A stretch of 56,691 nucleotides of DNA from Acinetobacter lwoffii (GTDB lineage: Bacteria > Pseudomonadota > Gammaproteobacteria > Pseudomonadales > Moraxellaceae), in assembly GCF_022967985.1 (NCBI RefSeq), contig NZ_JALJVC010000024.1, positions 1 to 56,691 on the forward strand, read 5' to 3'. Each line of letters begins with the position of its first letter. Positions within the stretch are counted from its first letter, which is position 1. Of this stretch, positions 8,423 through 17,138 are shown piece by piece. Under the pieces are notes generated by a model. It searched no databases. It was given only the letters and a program-made list of their open reading frames with translations, and was not told where the DNA came from. Position numbers and translations under genes: made by a program.

Positions 8423-9619
8423 TTAGTAAGCACTGGCTTCGAATAACAGATGCACATCACTGATTACGCCTTCGCGGAAACCACCTTCGCAATAGCACAG
8501 ATAGAAATCCCACATACGGATAAAGGAATCATCAAAACCAAGCGCCAGTACTTGATCACGTTGCTCCAGAAAGCGCTGGCGCCAGCAGTGCAAGGTCTGG
8601 GCATAACTCTGGCCGATATCTTCCAGATGCTTGAGACGCAGTTTTTGCTCAGAAGCTGCCTGGGTCATGACACTGATGCAGGGAATAAAACTGCCCGGGA
8701 AAATGTAACGCTTGATGTAGTCCACGGTATTCAGAGCTTTGGCATAGCGGGCATCTTCAATGGTGATCGCCTGAATCAGTGCCAGACCATTCGGTTTCAG
8801 CAATTCACGGCATTTGTTGAAATATGTCGGTAAATACTGCCCACCTACAGCCTCGATCATTTCAATCGACACCAGTTTGTCATATTTGCCCTCCAACAGA
8901 CGGTAATCTTTCAGTTGGACATCCACGCGATGGGATAGTCCGGCTGCCTCTATTCGCGCGACCGCTTCATCATATTGTGCTTGGGAGATGGTAATAGTGG
9001 TGACCTTACAGCCATAATGCTGTGCTGCGTAAATGGCAAAACCACCCCATCCGCTGCCAATCTCAACTAAATGATCCATCGGTTTCAGCTGCAGTTTCTG
9101 GCAAATCAGTTCTTTTTTATAATCGGAGGCCTGTTCCAGACTCATGCCCGGTTCTTTAAATACCGCACTGGAATACATCATGCTGCTATCTAGGAACAGC
9201 TTGAAAAAGTCATTGCTCAGGTCATAATGCTCGGCAATATTTTTACGGCTGCCATCAATCGAGTTTTTGCGGGATTTGTACCAGGTCTTTAACAGGAACT
9301 GACTGGCCTTGGCCAGCGCATTCTGGTTCATCCGGTCCAGCACATCACGGTTACGCGCCAGAATGCGAACCACATTGACCAGATCTTCACTGCTCCAGTA
9401 GCCGCGAATAAAACCTTCAGCAGCACCGAGTACGCCATTACGGAACAGCAGATCCATCAGCCTAGCATCATGCACCTGAATCACGGCATACAAATCACTG
9501 CTCTCTCCCACAATCCCGTTCCAGGCGCCTTTAAAAATCAGCTGACCATGACGTAATTTCAGTAGATGGCGTAGTACCACCGGCATTGTGCTTTCTTCTC
9601 CCATAAACAGTGTTTTCAT
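8423..9619 (-). CDS. Cyclopropane-fatty-acyl-phospholipid synthase family protein
   Basis: A 398-residue enzyme acting on unsaturated acyl chains of membrane phospholipids with SAM. The SAM motif VEIGSGWGG is near residue 185, and HYDLSNDFFKLFLD near 131 and the C-terminal WDFYLCYCEGGFR fit the family. The conserved active-site segment YSCA of CFA synthases reads YSSA here. An ORF extends upstream to 9679, but the ATG at 9619 overlaps the DUF1365 stop as ATGA and has AAGGAAA about 10 bases upstream, so I use it. Whether the product is a cyclopropane, methyl-branched or other modified acid cannot be told. Confidence 0.88.
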   Translation of the reverse strand: MKTLFMGEESTMPVVLRHLLKLRHGQLIFKGAWNGIVGESSDLYAVIQVHDARLMDLLFRNGVLGAAEGFIRGYWSSEDLVNVVRILARNRDVLDRMNQNALAKASQFLLKTWYKSRKNSIDGSRKNIAEHYDLSNDFFKLFLDSSMMYSSAVFKEPGMSLEQASDYKKELICQKLQLKPMDHLVEIGSGWGGFAIYAAQHYGCKVTTITISQAQYDEAVARIEAAGLSHRVDVQLKDYRLLEGKYDKLVSIEMIEAVGGQYLPTYFNKCRELLKPNGLALIQAITIEDARYAKALNTVDYIKRYIFPGSFIPCISVMTQAASEQKLRLKHLEDIGQSYAQTLHCWRQRFLEQRDQVLALGFDDSFIRMWDFYLCYCEGGFREGVISDVHLLFEASAY

Positions 9620-10410
9620 AACAAAGTGTTTCCTTTTTCTTTGCGAGGATGCCGGTAAAATGGAATTTTCTTCTTCCACAAGCGAAAGGCATGCAGATAA
9701 ATTTCACCGACCATCCTGAAGGGCTCAATAACTTTCAGCACAGCATAGCGATGCTGTTGTGAAGGAACTGTGATGGCTTGCAACGAAAATTGCATGGTGG
9801 CATCAAATTGCAAGATTCCCTGCTGAAACAGCTGCATATGGATTACATTGTTTTGATCGGAGAAGCTGAAGCGCCAGCGGTAATCGAGTGCCATCGGCAT
9901 GAATGGCGACACATGAAAGGCCTTCTTGAAGTCAAACTGGTGACTCTGGTACGGTGCATATTCAGTTGCATTGTGCCGACAGTCGTGAATATAGACCTGA
10001 CGTTCATTCCACGGTGTATTGGTAATTTCACTGAGGACAAAGATCAGCTGGTCGGTGGCATCAAAGACCAGATAAAACACCACAGAATTAAAGCGAAAGC
10101 CGAGTGTACGCGGCAGAGCCAAGACCCGGATGGATGCGGCATGCGCTAACAGGTAGTTTTCCCGCTTGATCAGCAGACGTGCGACCTTCTGCCGAATCGA
10201 ACCACATTCCATGGTCAGAAAATCACGTTCATCCAGAGTGAGGAAATTCCAGCGATTGCAAGACCAGAGCCAGGATTTTTCAGTAAAGCTTGAGAGCTGA
10301 TCCGGATCAAAGTATAGATAGGTCAACCGGGTCTCAAAAGCATGCGCTTTGGGCAAGAAACGGCGATGCCGGATTTCCGCAGAGGCAATCGCCAGTGGAA
10401 ACATTTGCAT
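9616..10410 (-). CDS. DUF1365 domain protein
   Basis: A 264-residue DUF1365 protein, opening IRHRRFLPKAHAFETRLTYLYFD, the typical N-terminus of the family. Its biochemical role is undefined, but it almost always accompanies the FAD oxidoreductase and CFA-type methyltransferase seen on either side. Two adjacent ATGs (10413, 10410) follow GGAGG; the second has the better spacing. The stop overlaps the start of the methyltransferase as ATGA, and the FAD-oxidoreductase gene ends 9 bp upstream, so expression is coupled. Confidence 0.87.
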   Translation of the reverse strand: MQMFPLAIASAEIRHRRFLPKAHAFETRLTYLYFDPDQLSSFTEKSWLWSCNRWNFLTLDERDFLTMECGSIRQKVARLLIKRENYLLAHAASIRVLALPRTLGFRFNSVVFYLVFDATDQLIFVLSEITNTPWNERQVYIHDCRHNATEYAPYQSHQFDFKKAFHVSPFMPMALDYRWRFSFSDQNNVIHMQLFQQGILQFDATMQFSLQAITVPSQQHRYAVLKVIEPFRMVGEIYLHAFRLWKKKIPFYRHPRKEKGNTLL

Positions 10411-10419
10411 CATATCCTC

Positions 10420-11703
10420 CTAGGCGGCCTGCTCGGTCTGTTTTAAGAGCTGATCGACCACCCACGCAGCGCTACGGGCACCATCTTCATGAAAGCCCCA
10501 GCCCCAGTAAGCGCCACAGTATGAGGTGCGGTTGTGGCTATTGACTTCGGCCCAGCGTTGTTGTGCTTCAATCGCAGGTGCATCAAACACCGGATGACGG
10601 TAATGCCGTTCGACCCAGACCTTTTTCGGATCCAGGGCAAAATTAGGATTCAGGGTGGCAAAGACCTGGGTTTTGCATTTCAGGTTCTGCAGCTGGTTCA
10701 TCCAGTAACTGAAACCATAATGAATGCCGCTGTGCTGGAATGGGGTATGTTCAGCAGCCTGACTCGGGGTCACATGCACATGCCAGCTGGCCCACTGGCG
10801 TCTGGATTTGGGCATGATGCGGGTATCGGAATGCACCACCATACGGTTATCCTGATAGCGGAACTTGCCCAGTACGTCCAGTTCCTGCGCTGACGGGTCT
10901 TTCAACAGTTTTAGGCTGTCATCGGCATGGCTGGCAAAAATCACCCAGTCAAAACGTTCACTGCCTTGTTGCGTTTCAATCAGCACATCATTGGCACTCC
11001 GCGAGACATGCAAAACGCTCATCTTGCGGAAGCTAATATTGGCCTGGGCCTGAATGGCACGAACATAACGCGATGATCCACCCTTGACCGTCAGCCACAA
11101 AGGACGGTCTTTTAGCTGCAACATTCGATGATGCTGGAAAAAGCTCACCACAAACTTATAGGGAATCTGTCCGGCTTGCTCCACCGGACAGGACCACAGC
11201 GCCCCGCACATCGGATAGAGATGTTCCTGACGGAAGGTTTCGGAATAGCCATGCTGATTCAGATACTCATCAATACTGAGCTGTGCATCAACCTTCTCCA
11301 CATCCAGATCTTTATTGGCGGCATAGAAGCGGAACAGATCCGACAACATCGCGCGAAAATCAGCCTTTAAAAAGTTTTGCGGTCGGAACAATAGCGAGAA
11401 TTTTTTTGACGGATTGTACTGCAAGCCGCTGACCTGATTATTCACGGAAAAGCCCATGTCACTGCTTTGCGATTGAATTCCAAGTTCTTTTAGCATCGAG
11501 CAGAACAGCGGATAGTTATGCTCATTAAACACAATAAAGCCACTGTCCATTGCAACTTGTTCACCATCGATATTCAGCTGATGGGTATCGGTATGACCAC
11601 CAAAGTAGTTATTCTTTTCAAAGACTGTGACTTCATGCACTTTGCTGAGTTTCCAGGCAGCGTACAGACCGGAAATACCTGAACCAATAATTGCAATTTT
11701 CAT
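10420..11703 (-). CDS. FAD-dependent amine-oxidase-like oxidoreductase
   Basis: A 427-residue flavoprotein. The N-terminal dinucleotide fold IIGSGISGLYAAW (from residue 5) and FGGHTDT are typical of the NAD(P)/FAD amine-oxidase/desaturase group. Relatives in CFA-DUF1365 clusters have been linked to desaturation steps in unusual fatty-acid synthesis, such as furan fatty acids in Rhodobacter. The gene overlaps the desaturase stop by ATGA and precedes DUF1365 by 9 bp. Acting on a methylated or unsaturated acyl chain is my inference. Confidence 0.87.
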   Translation of the reverse strand: MKIAIIGSGISGLYAAWKLSKVHEVTVFEKNNYFGGHTDTHQLNIDGEQVAMDSGFIVFNEHNYPLFCSMLKELGIQSQSSDMGFSVNNQVSGLQYNPSKKFSLLFRPQNFLKADFRAMLSDLFRFYAANKDLDVEKVDAQLSIDEYLNQHGYSETFRQEHLYPMCGALWSCPVEQAGQIPYKFVVSFFQHHRMLQLKDRPLWLTVKGGSSRYVRAIQAQANISFRKMSVLHVSRSANDVLIETQQGSERFDWVIFASHADDSLKLLKDPSAQELDVLGKFRYQDNRMVVHSDTRIMPKSRRQWASWHVHVTPSQAAEHTPFQHSGIHYGFSYWMNQLQNLKCKTQVFATLNPNFALDPKKVWVERHYRHPVFDAPAIEAQQRWAEVNSHNRTSYCGAYWGWGFHEDGARSAAWVVDQLLKQTEQAA

Positions 11704-12686
11704 GGTGATTCCTTCGATTGAATCGTGTGAGTGCCTGCCGTAGCAGCTTTTTTATGTTTTCGAGCCTGAGCGATTTTACTGGCTTCATAAATCCGTGCCG
11801 GAATGGGCTTGAGGCCCCAGATCAGCCCCAACCAGGACATAAGTTTCAGCAGGTAATAGGTCACATCAATCTGCCACCAGTAAAAACCCTGCCGGGTACT
11901 ACCGGCATAGTAATGATGGTTGTTATGCCAGCCTTCGCCCAAGGTAATGATGGACAGGAATAAGTTGTTACGGCTGTGATCATCCGTATCAAAATCACGG
12001 CTGCCGTAATGATGCGCCAGTGAGTTAATACATAAGGTGGCATGGATCAGCAATACGGTGGAGACCACAAAGCCCCAGACCAGCAATTGCAGGCCGGAGG
12101 TGCCGAGTTGTGGTAAAGCCATGGCCAGCCATTCGCCTAGTGCATAAATCCCGCCCGCAGTCAGCAGTACCACAATCAAACTGAAACGGTCCAGCCAGAT
12201 CAGTTCTGGATATTTCAGCCAGTCCTTGACCACCTCTTTACGCGTAGCAAAATTATATTCATTCAGAAACCAGCCGACATGGCTATACCAAAAACCATGC
12301 GTGGATGAATGCGGGTCTTGCAAGGTATCGGTATAGCGGTGGTGATAACGGTGATGCGCCGCCCACCATAGTGGACCACGCTGTGCACTCATGGTGCCCA
12401 GTAATACAAACAGGAACTGTACCGGGCGCGAGGTCTGAAAGGTTTTATGCGACAGATAGCGATGAAAAAACGCCGTGATGGAAAACATGCGGATCAAGTA
12501 GAACGCGAGCATAAAGCCAAGCGCAAACCAGGATACCCCGACCCAGAATACCGCCAGGCAGGTCAGATGCAACAGAATAAAGGGCAAAATCCTCAGCCAC
12601 TGAATCTTGCTGTTTTCAGCCGTCAGTGTTTCGGGCGCTGTGGGTGTAGACCAGCTGTCTATCCATCGCATCAGACTGTTCAACAT
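11700..12686 (-). CDS. Delta-9-type acyl-CoA/acyl-lipid desaturase
   Basis: A 328-residue integral-membrane di-iron desaturase. The three histidine boxes are HRYLSH (75-80), HHRYHH (111-116) and HNNHH (254-258), between hydrophobic segments at about 32-70 and 165-220. It introduces a double bond using O2 and an electron donor. It is the first gene of the six-enzyme operon, so it probably supplies the unsaturated chain on which the methyltransferases act. The ATG at 12686 has AGGA 8 bases upstream. No ferredoxin or reductase partner is nearby. Confidence 0.92.
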   Translation of the reverse strand: MLNSLMRWIDSWSTPTAPETLTAENSKIQWLRILPFILLHLTCLAVFWVGVSWFALGFMLAFYLIRMFSITAFFHRYLSHKTFQTSRPVQFLFVLLGTMSAQRGPLWWAAHHRYHHRYTDTLQDPHSSTHGFWYSHVGWFLNEYNFATRKEVVKDWLKYPELIWLDRFSLIVVLLTAGGIYALGEWLAMALPQLGTSGLQLLVWGFVVSTVLLIHATLCINSLAHHYGSRDFDTDDHSRNNLFLSIITLGEGWHNNHHYYAGSTRQGFYWWQIDVTYYLLKLMSWLGLIWGLKPIPARIYEASKIAQARKHKKAATAGTHTIQSKESP

Positions 12687-12770
12687 GGACTCATCCTATT
12701 TTCAAGCGATTGTCTTTATTCTATTTGATGAGTGTAATCAGTCAGATATGAATTTTATGTGAAGTAAATA

Positions 12771-12807
12771 AAAAAAGCCGAACTGTAGAGAGACTAGGCA
12801 GTTCGGC
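12771..12807 (-). terminator. Rho-independent terminator after the lipocalin gene
   Basis: Perfect 9-bp arms GCCGAACTG (12777-12785) and CAGTTCGGC (12799-12807) around a 13-base loop; read on the - strand the stem is followed by six T residues. It ends the lipocalin transcript just before the desaturase operon promoter. Confidence 0.88.
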
Positions 12808-12821
12808 AAAAGGGTAACAGA

Positions 12822-13370
12822 TTAATGCGGCAATTTGATCAGTTTTGTCACGTCATAACCATAATGTTTTGCGGTTTCCAGATAGGACTGATAGGTGGCT
12901 TCATCCAGTTGCGGTTCACGCGATAAAATCCACAGATATTTATTGCTTGGTCCACCCACCAGTGCCACTTTATATTCCGGATCCACTCGTAATACCCAGT
13001 AATGACCTTTGGTAAACGGAATCCATCTTAAACCTTGCGGCAAAAAACTGACCTTCAGTTTGCTGTTGCCCGCATTTTGCGAATAGGCAACCCCTTCAGA
13101 GCTGATCAATTCGCCATTGGCAATCCGGCAACTATTCAAGACACGCATGGTCTGATCGGCATTGAGGCTATATTGCGCTGTGATGTTTGAGACGCATTTA
13201 CGCTGAAAATACATCGGCAAATGCGCAATTTCATACCACTTGCCTGCATACTGCTGGATATCCACCTGATCGACTGCCTGAGGCGCAGCAGTTTCTGCTC
13301 GGATCGTGGTACTTAAGCTGATGATGGCCAGTGCCGTCACTGCAAAAACAGACTTAAATCGCATGTTCAT
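12822..13370 (-). CDS. Lipocalin family protein (Blc-like)
   Basis: A 182-residue secreted lipocalin. The signal peptide ends near TIRAE; because the cleavage region lacks a cysteine it should be soluble periplasmic, unlike E. coli Blc, which is a lipoprotein. The lipocalin signature GKWYEIAHLPMYFQ is at about residues 43-56, with further motifs KGHYWVLRVD and YLWILSREP. Blc-type proteins bind fatty acids or lysophospholipids, which fits the lipid genes next door, although a terminator separates it from that operon. The start has AAGG about 8 bases upstream. Confidence 0.9.
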   Translation of the reverse strand: MNMRFKSVFAVTALAIISLSTTIRAETAAPQAVDQVDIQQYAGKWYEIAHLPMYFQRKCVSNITAQYSLNADQTMRVLNSCRIANGELISSEGVAYSQNAGNSKLKVSFLPQGLRWIPFTKGHYWVLRVDPEYKVALVGGPSNKYLWILSREPQLDEATYQSYLETAKHYGYDVTKLIKLPH

Positions 13371-13539
13371 TTTTTAGCCTTGTTTGATTACAGCCTTAAG
13401 ATAACCCAGCTGGATGTGAACAAAGTGTGAAGATCAAATGCTGCGATTCAGGGTCTATTGGTCAGGAAATGCCATCTGAATATTCAGGACCTAGGGCGTT
13501 AGCGCAGTTTATTTGAGAGCCCCAAACAGGATTGCTGTT

Positions 13540-14313
13540 TCAAAGCCACTCTTTGCTGTCATCTGCAACAGGCGTTCCATACATCACATGCTGAATCATG
13601 GCATAGGCGATACTGCCCTTGAACGGAATTTCGGGTAACTGGTCAAACTTGAAAAACTGCGCATCGCTCAGTTCATTTTCCTGAATCTGGATGTCCCCTG
13701 CATGATATTCTGCCTTGAAAGCCATCATCAGGTTGCTGGGAAACGGCCATGGCTGGCTGGCCAGATATTGAATATTCTTGATCTGCAGCCCCACTTCTTC
13801 CAGCGTTTCACGGCGGACTGCCTCTTCCAGGGTTTCCCCGACTTCAACAAAGCCGGCAATCAGGCTGTACATCTGGGTTTTGTTGCGGGCATTTTTTGCC
13901 AGCAGAATTTCATCTGCGCCCCGGGTAATGATGGTAATCACACAGGGGTTCACCCGCGGATACTGGTTATAGCCACAGGATGGACAGACCATGGCATACT
14001 GTCTGGCGTGCTGCTGGGTAGCATGGCCGCATTTACTGCAAAAGCGGTGATTACGGCGCCACTCCAGTAACTGCACTGCACGGCTGGCCTGCTCGAACTG
14101 CGGTCTGCTCCAGACCTGTACCAGTTGCCGGATCGGGACCAGTTGATAACCCTCGGATACTGGTTCATCTTCTTTTAGATCGCGTGCAATGACCTGGCCA
14201 TTTTCCGACAGGTTCAGGTCGTGCTGCAGTCTTTCCACCTGCGGCAACTGAAAATGATCATCCACCAGCAATTGCTGCTGTCTAAAAATATACGCTTTTG
14301 AATGCATGCTCAT
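13540..14313 (-). CDS. nudC: NAD+ diphosphatase / NAD-RNA decapping Nudix hydrolase
   Basis: A 257-residue enzyme, the same length as E. coli NudC, that splits NAD(H) into NMN(H) and AMP and removes NAD caps from RNA. The zinc ribbon FCSKCGH...CPSCGY lies near residues 90-115, the Nudix box is GFVEVGETLEEAVRRE, and SQPWPFPSN is the NudC-specific motif. I use the ATG at 14313, with GGGGA 6 bases upstream. A longer in-frame extension to 14412 runs through a terminator hairpin and is unlikely to be translated as part of the enzyme. Confidence 0.92.
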   Translation of the reverse strand: MSMHSKAYIFRQQQLLVDDHFQLPQVERLQHDLNLSENGQVIARDLKEDEPVSEGYQLVPIRQLVQVWSRPQFEQASRAVQLLEWRRNHRFCSKCGHATQQHARQYAMVCPSCGYNQYPRVNPCVITIITRGADEILLAKNARNKTQMYSLIAGFVEVGETLEEAVRRETLEEVGLQIKNIQYLASQPWPFPSNLMMAFKAEYHAGDIQIQENELSDAQFFKFDQLPEIPFKGSIAYAMIQHVMYGTPVADDSKEWL

Positions 14314-14328
14314 GACAATCCCCGGATT

Positions 14329-14359
14329 AAAAAAAATCCCATACAGAGGGGTGTATGGG
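14329..14359 (-). terminator. Terminator-like hairpin in the nudC leader
   Basis: Arms CCCATACA (14338-14345) and TGTATGGG (14352-14359) with a 6-base loop; on the - strand the stem is followed by ATTTTTTTT (eight T). It lies only 5 bases before the nudC ribosome site, so it is either an attenuator or the end of a short upstream transcript. Confidence 0.75.
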
Positions 14360-14536
14360 ACAAAACTAAGGAAGCTTACATGGAGTAACTTCATGGAAGA
14401 TACTAGGCGCACGCTGCCTGAATTACAACCATAATAATTTGTATCTTTTTGATTAAAATCACATAATTTTCACATCGCTTATGAGTTAAGAAATCATTAA
14501 AAATAATACTTATAACATGAGTAGGATTTTAGCTGG

Positions 14537-14665
14537 ATGAATGAAGTTGCATCTACGTGAGGACGATTTGCTAATGATTTCTATCGGCAGCAGGATAAAC
14601 TTAAAGATCAGGAGCAGATGATCGCCCGTGCCCAACAGCTTCTTAGCCAGATCGATGAGTTATAA
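14537..14665 (+). pseudogene. Possible broken small ORF before DUF2256
   Basis: An ATG at 14537 opens a frame that meets TGA after seven codons; the same frame then continues as a coding-like helical stretch (FYRQQDKLKDQEQMIARAQ) to a TAA at 14663, just before the DUF2256 start. A second ATG at 14541 opens another short frame, so a frameshift is as likely as a nonsense change. I do not recognise the product. Confidence 0.3.
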
Positions 14666-14668
14666 ACC

Positions 14669-14821
14669 ATGAAAAAACAGCATCTCCCTGAAAAAACCTG
14701 TATTCACTGCTTGCGCCCTTTTACTTGGCGCAAGAAATGGCAACGCTGCTGGGAGGAAGTCAGATACTGTTCTGAACGATGTAAACGTGAGTCCAAACGG
14801 CGTTCAAAACCAAGCGCTTAG
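14669..14821 (+). CDS. DUF2256 zinc-finger-like small protein
   Basis: A 50-residue basic protein with four cysteines in two CxxC-type pairs ([20 protein letters not shown], then YCSERCKRE), typical of DUF2256. The family is usually found beside photolyase/cryptochrome genes and DUF2805; no photolyase is present here. It overlaps the convergent DUF2805 gene by 4 bp at the 3-prime ends. A zinc-binding role is likely from the cysteines; the function is unknown. Confidence 0.75.
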   Translation: MKKQHLPEKTCIHCLRPFTWRKKWQRCWEEVRYCSERCKRESKRRSKPSA

Positions 14822-15084
14822 AAACGTTTATACTGCCGTGAACAATAAGCCCGCATGACATCGGGTGAACGTAGTTGCAGATGTTTGGTTTTTCGGCCGG
14901 TGACTCGTTCACGCCACATTTTAAAACTCGATGCTTTCATATTTTTCCGCATCAAGCGAATCACTGCAGTTTCATTCAAGCCAAACTCACGCTGGATGGC
15001 TTCAAATGGGGTGCGATCTTCCCAGGCCATTTCAATGATCCTTGACAGATCTGCTCCCACATATTCAATTACTTTACGCACCAC
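14818..15084 (-). CDS. DUF2805 / TIGR03643 family protein
   Basis: An 88-residue protein with a helix-turn-helix-like region ([20 protein letters not shown]) followed by the conserved basic segment [16 protein letters not shown], diagnostic for TIGR03643. Function unknown; DNA or RNA binding is plausible. Its stop overlaps the stop of the convergent DUF2256 gene by 4 bp. These two families commonly travel together, which supports both calls. Confidence 0.82.
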   Translation of the reverse strand: MVRKVIEYVGADLSRIIEMAWEDRTPFEAIQREFGLNETAVIRLMRKNMKASSFKMWRERVTGRKTKHLQLRSPDVMRAYCSRQYKRF

Positions 15085-15368
15085 ATACCTCTGTTTGCTT
15101 TCATTTTTAAAATAAAAATTGAGCGATAAAATTTTAACGTTATCTCTCTGTGCCTGGGCCAGATCAAGTTGACCAGACTCATCTTAAAAAAACGAAGATG
15201 AAGATTTTGTGATTTTTGCGTAGATTTTATTTTGTTGCGGACCTATCGAGCCTTCGAGCTCAGCCTGTGGTCCAAATACCTGCTACTAAAGCCTATGCCT
15301 GGGATTGTTGTTGATGACATCGCCTAGATCAGACGATATGCTGATGCTAAAAACACCCTGGGGAAATT

Positions 15369-16946
15369 GTGCTCGAAATTATTGTCCAGCTCTGTGGCGG
15401 TATTGGTTTATTCTTGATAGGCATGATTTTAATGACCGACAGTCTTAAGGACATGGCCGGTGAAACTTTACGTCTATGGCTGACCAAATTCACAGGGACA
15501 CCATTTAAATCTATGTGTTCCGGTATTGGTTTGACCTTGATTGTGCAGTCCTCTACGGCCACGACGCTTGCGACTATTGGTTTTGTCGGAGCCGGAGTAT
15601 TGAGTTTTTCCCAGGCGATTGGAGTGATTATAGGGGCCAATATCGGAACGACCAGTACCGGCTGGATGGTGGCTTTACTCGGGGTTAAGTTTTCTATCAC
15701 TACTTTTGCCTTACCCATGATTGCTGTAGGCGCGTTACTAAAATTATTAACGCATGACCGTTTGGCCTTATTCGGTTTTGCGCTTGCAGGTTTTGGCCTG
15801 ATTTTCTTTGGGATTGAGCAATTACAGCTTGCGATGTCAGGTCTGGCTCAACAAGTCGATTTGTCTATTTTTCACTATGATTCATTCTGGCAGAAGCTGT
15901 TTCTGGTCTGGATCGGACTAATCATGACGGTGTTGTTACAGTCTTCCAGTGCTGCCATTACGGCGACTTTAGCTGCTTTAGCCAGTACTGCGATTGACCT
16001 ACAGCAAGCTTTGTTACTGGTCATTGGGCAAAATATCGGGACAGTTGCCACGGCGATACTGGCTGTAGTTGGCGGCTCAGTGAATGCCAAACGGACTGCA
16101 GCGGTTCATGTAATTTTCAATCTAGTCAGTGCGATATTTGCTTTCTTTTTATTGATTCCCCTATTTAACTGGGCCTACTATCATATTCAATCTATTGCTG
16201 AATGGGATGAAGTCGTCATTGTGGCAGTATTTCATACTTTATTTAGCTTAATCGGCGCATGTATTTTTATGCCGTTGATCCATCCCTTTAATCAACTCAT
16301 TTGTAAGTTTTTACCGCAGAAAAAATCCGGTACCCTAGAAATTCTGGATGAATCTAATCTGGATATTCCAAGTGTGGCCATCATTGCCGCAGAAAAAGTG
16401 ACTTATCAAATCCTGATTCAGATGTTTGAGATATTACGTCGTGCATTTCAGGAAGGCCTCAATCTGAGCCCCAAAGAATTACCACAACTAGATCAAGAGA
16501 TTGAGCATCTCGAGATTTATTTAGAGAAAATTGTGGTGCCAGAGAATCAACAGGATAAACAGCGCCTGACCTCTTTATTACGCATGATGGTTTATATTCG
16601 GGTTCTGCGTAGTGATCTGGAAGGTGTTCCCTATGCACTGGCTATTCGGACCCAACCACAGATTTATCAAGTGGCTTTAGATTTTTTAAATATTCTCGAG
16701 CATTATGTCACCCATCCGGATTTTTTAGAAAATGCTGAAAAAATTGAAAGTTTTAAGCAAGAAGTGACCAATCTTAAACAGTGGAGCGACGAGCATCGGA
16801 CAGCCTTACGCGAAGAAGTGATGCAATATGCCACCTTGAACCGGCTGAGTGCAGCCCGAAGCTTAAAACTTCTGGCTGCAAAACGCTGGCTGGATCGATT
16901 AATTGCCCATACCAAAAGATTATCCAAGGTGCTGGCTGAACGTTAA
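15369..16946 (+). CDS. Na+/phosphate cotransporter family protein
   Basis: A 525-residue inner-membrane protein. The N-terminal 310 residues contain two inverted repeats of the NptA/YjbB Na/Pi transporter fold, each with its QSS signature (LIVQSSTATT and LLQSSSAAI) and the GANIGTT / GQNIGTV motif. The C-terminal 200 residues are helical and PhoU-like. It imports or exports phosphate coupled to sodium; YjbB relatives can act as exporters. The start is a GTG at 15369 with CTGGGG close upstream. No pho-regulated partner is adjacent. Confidence 0.9.
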   Translation: MLEIIVQLCGGIGLFLIGMILMTDSLKDMAGETLRLWLTKFTGTPFKSMCSGIGLTLIVQSSTATTLATIGFVGAGVLSFSQAIGVIIGANIGTTSTGWMVALLGVKFSITTFALPMIAVGALLKLLTHDRLALFGFALAGFGLIFFGIEQLQLAMSGLAQQVDLSIFHYDSFWQKLFLVWIGLIMTVLLQSSSAAITATLAALASTAIDLQQALLLVIGQNIGTVATAILAVVGGSVNAKRTAAVHVIFNLVSAIFAFFLLIPLFNWAYYHIQSIAEWDEVVIVAVFHTLFSLIGACIFMPLIHPFNQLICKFLPQKKSGTLEILDESNLDIPSVAIIAAEKVTYQILIQMFEILRRAFQEGLNLSPKELPQLDQEIEHLEIYLEKIVVPENQQDKQRLTSLLRMMVYIRVLRSDLEGVPYALAIRTQPQIYQVALDFLNILEHYVTHPDFLENAEKIESFKQEVTNLKQWSDEHRTALREEVMQYATLNRLSAARSLKLLAAKRWLDRLIAHTKRLSKVLAER

Positions 16947-17138
16947 TGCCGAGAGCAGTTCTGGAATGGTTTTTGGATAGAGAGCAAAGTGAAAATTGTG
17001 CTCAATGATGAAGGACGAGGTCATTTAGAAGGAATCAACTCTTCAAAACTGAGCTCTAAACTCCATCTGATCAGGCGAATACGGGGTTCTGTCACGTCCC
17101 TGCTGTTTTCCCCTATACATGATCTGTCCTTTCGATGA

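Noticed and set aside
5499..8833. Many open frames on the + strand opposite the lipid operon
   Set aside because: They are antisense shadows of well-conserved enzymes, lack ribosome sites and encode no recognisable domains.
15347..15718. A 123-codon - strand frame opposite the Na/Pi transporter start
   Set aside because: The sense strand carries the conserved transporter motifs; this frame is proline-rich shadow sequence.
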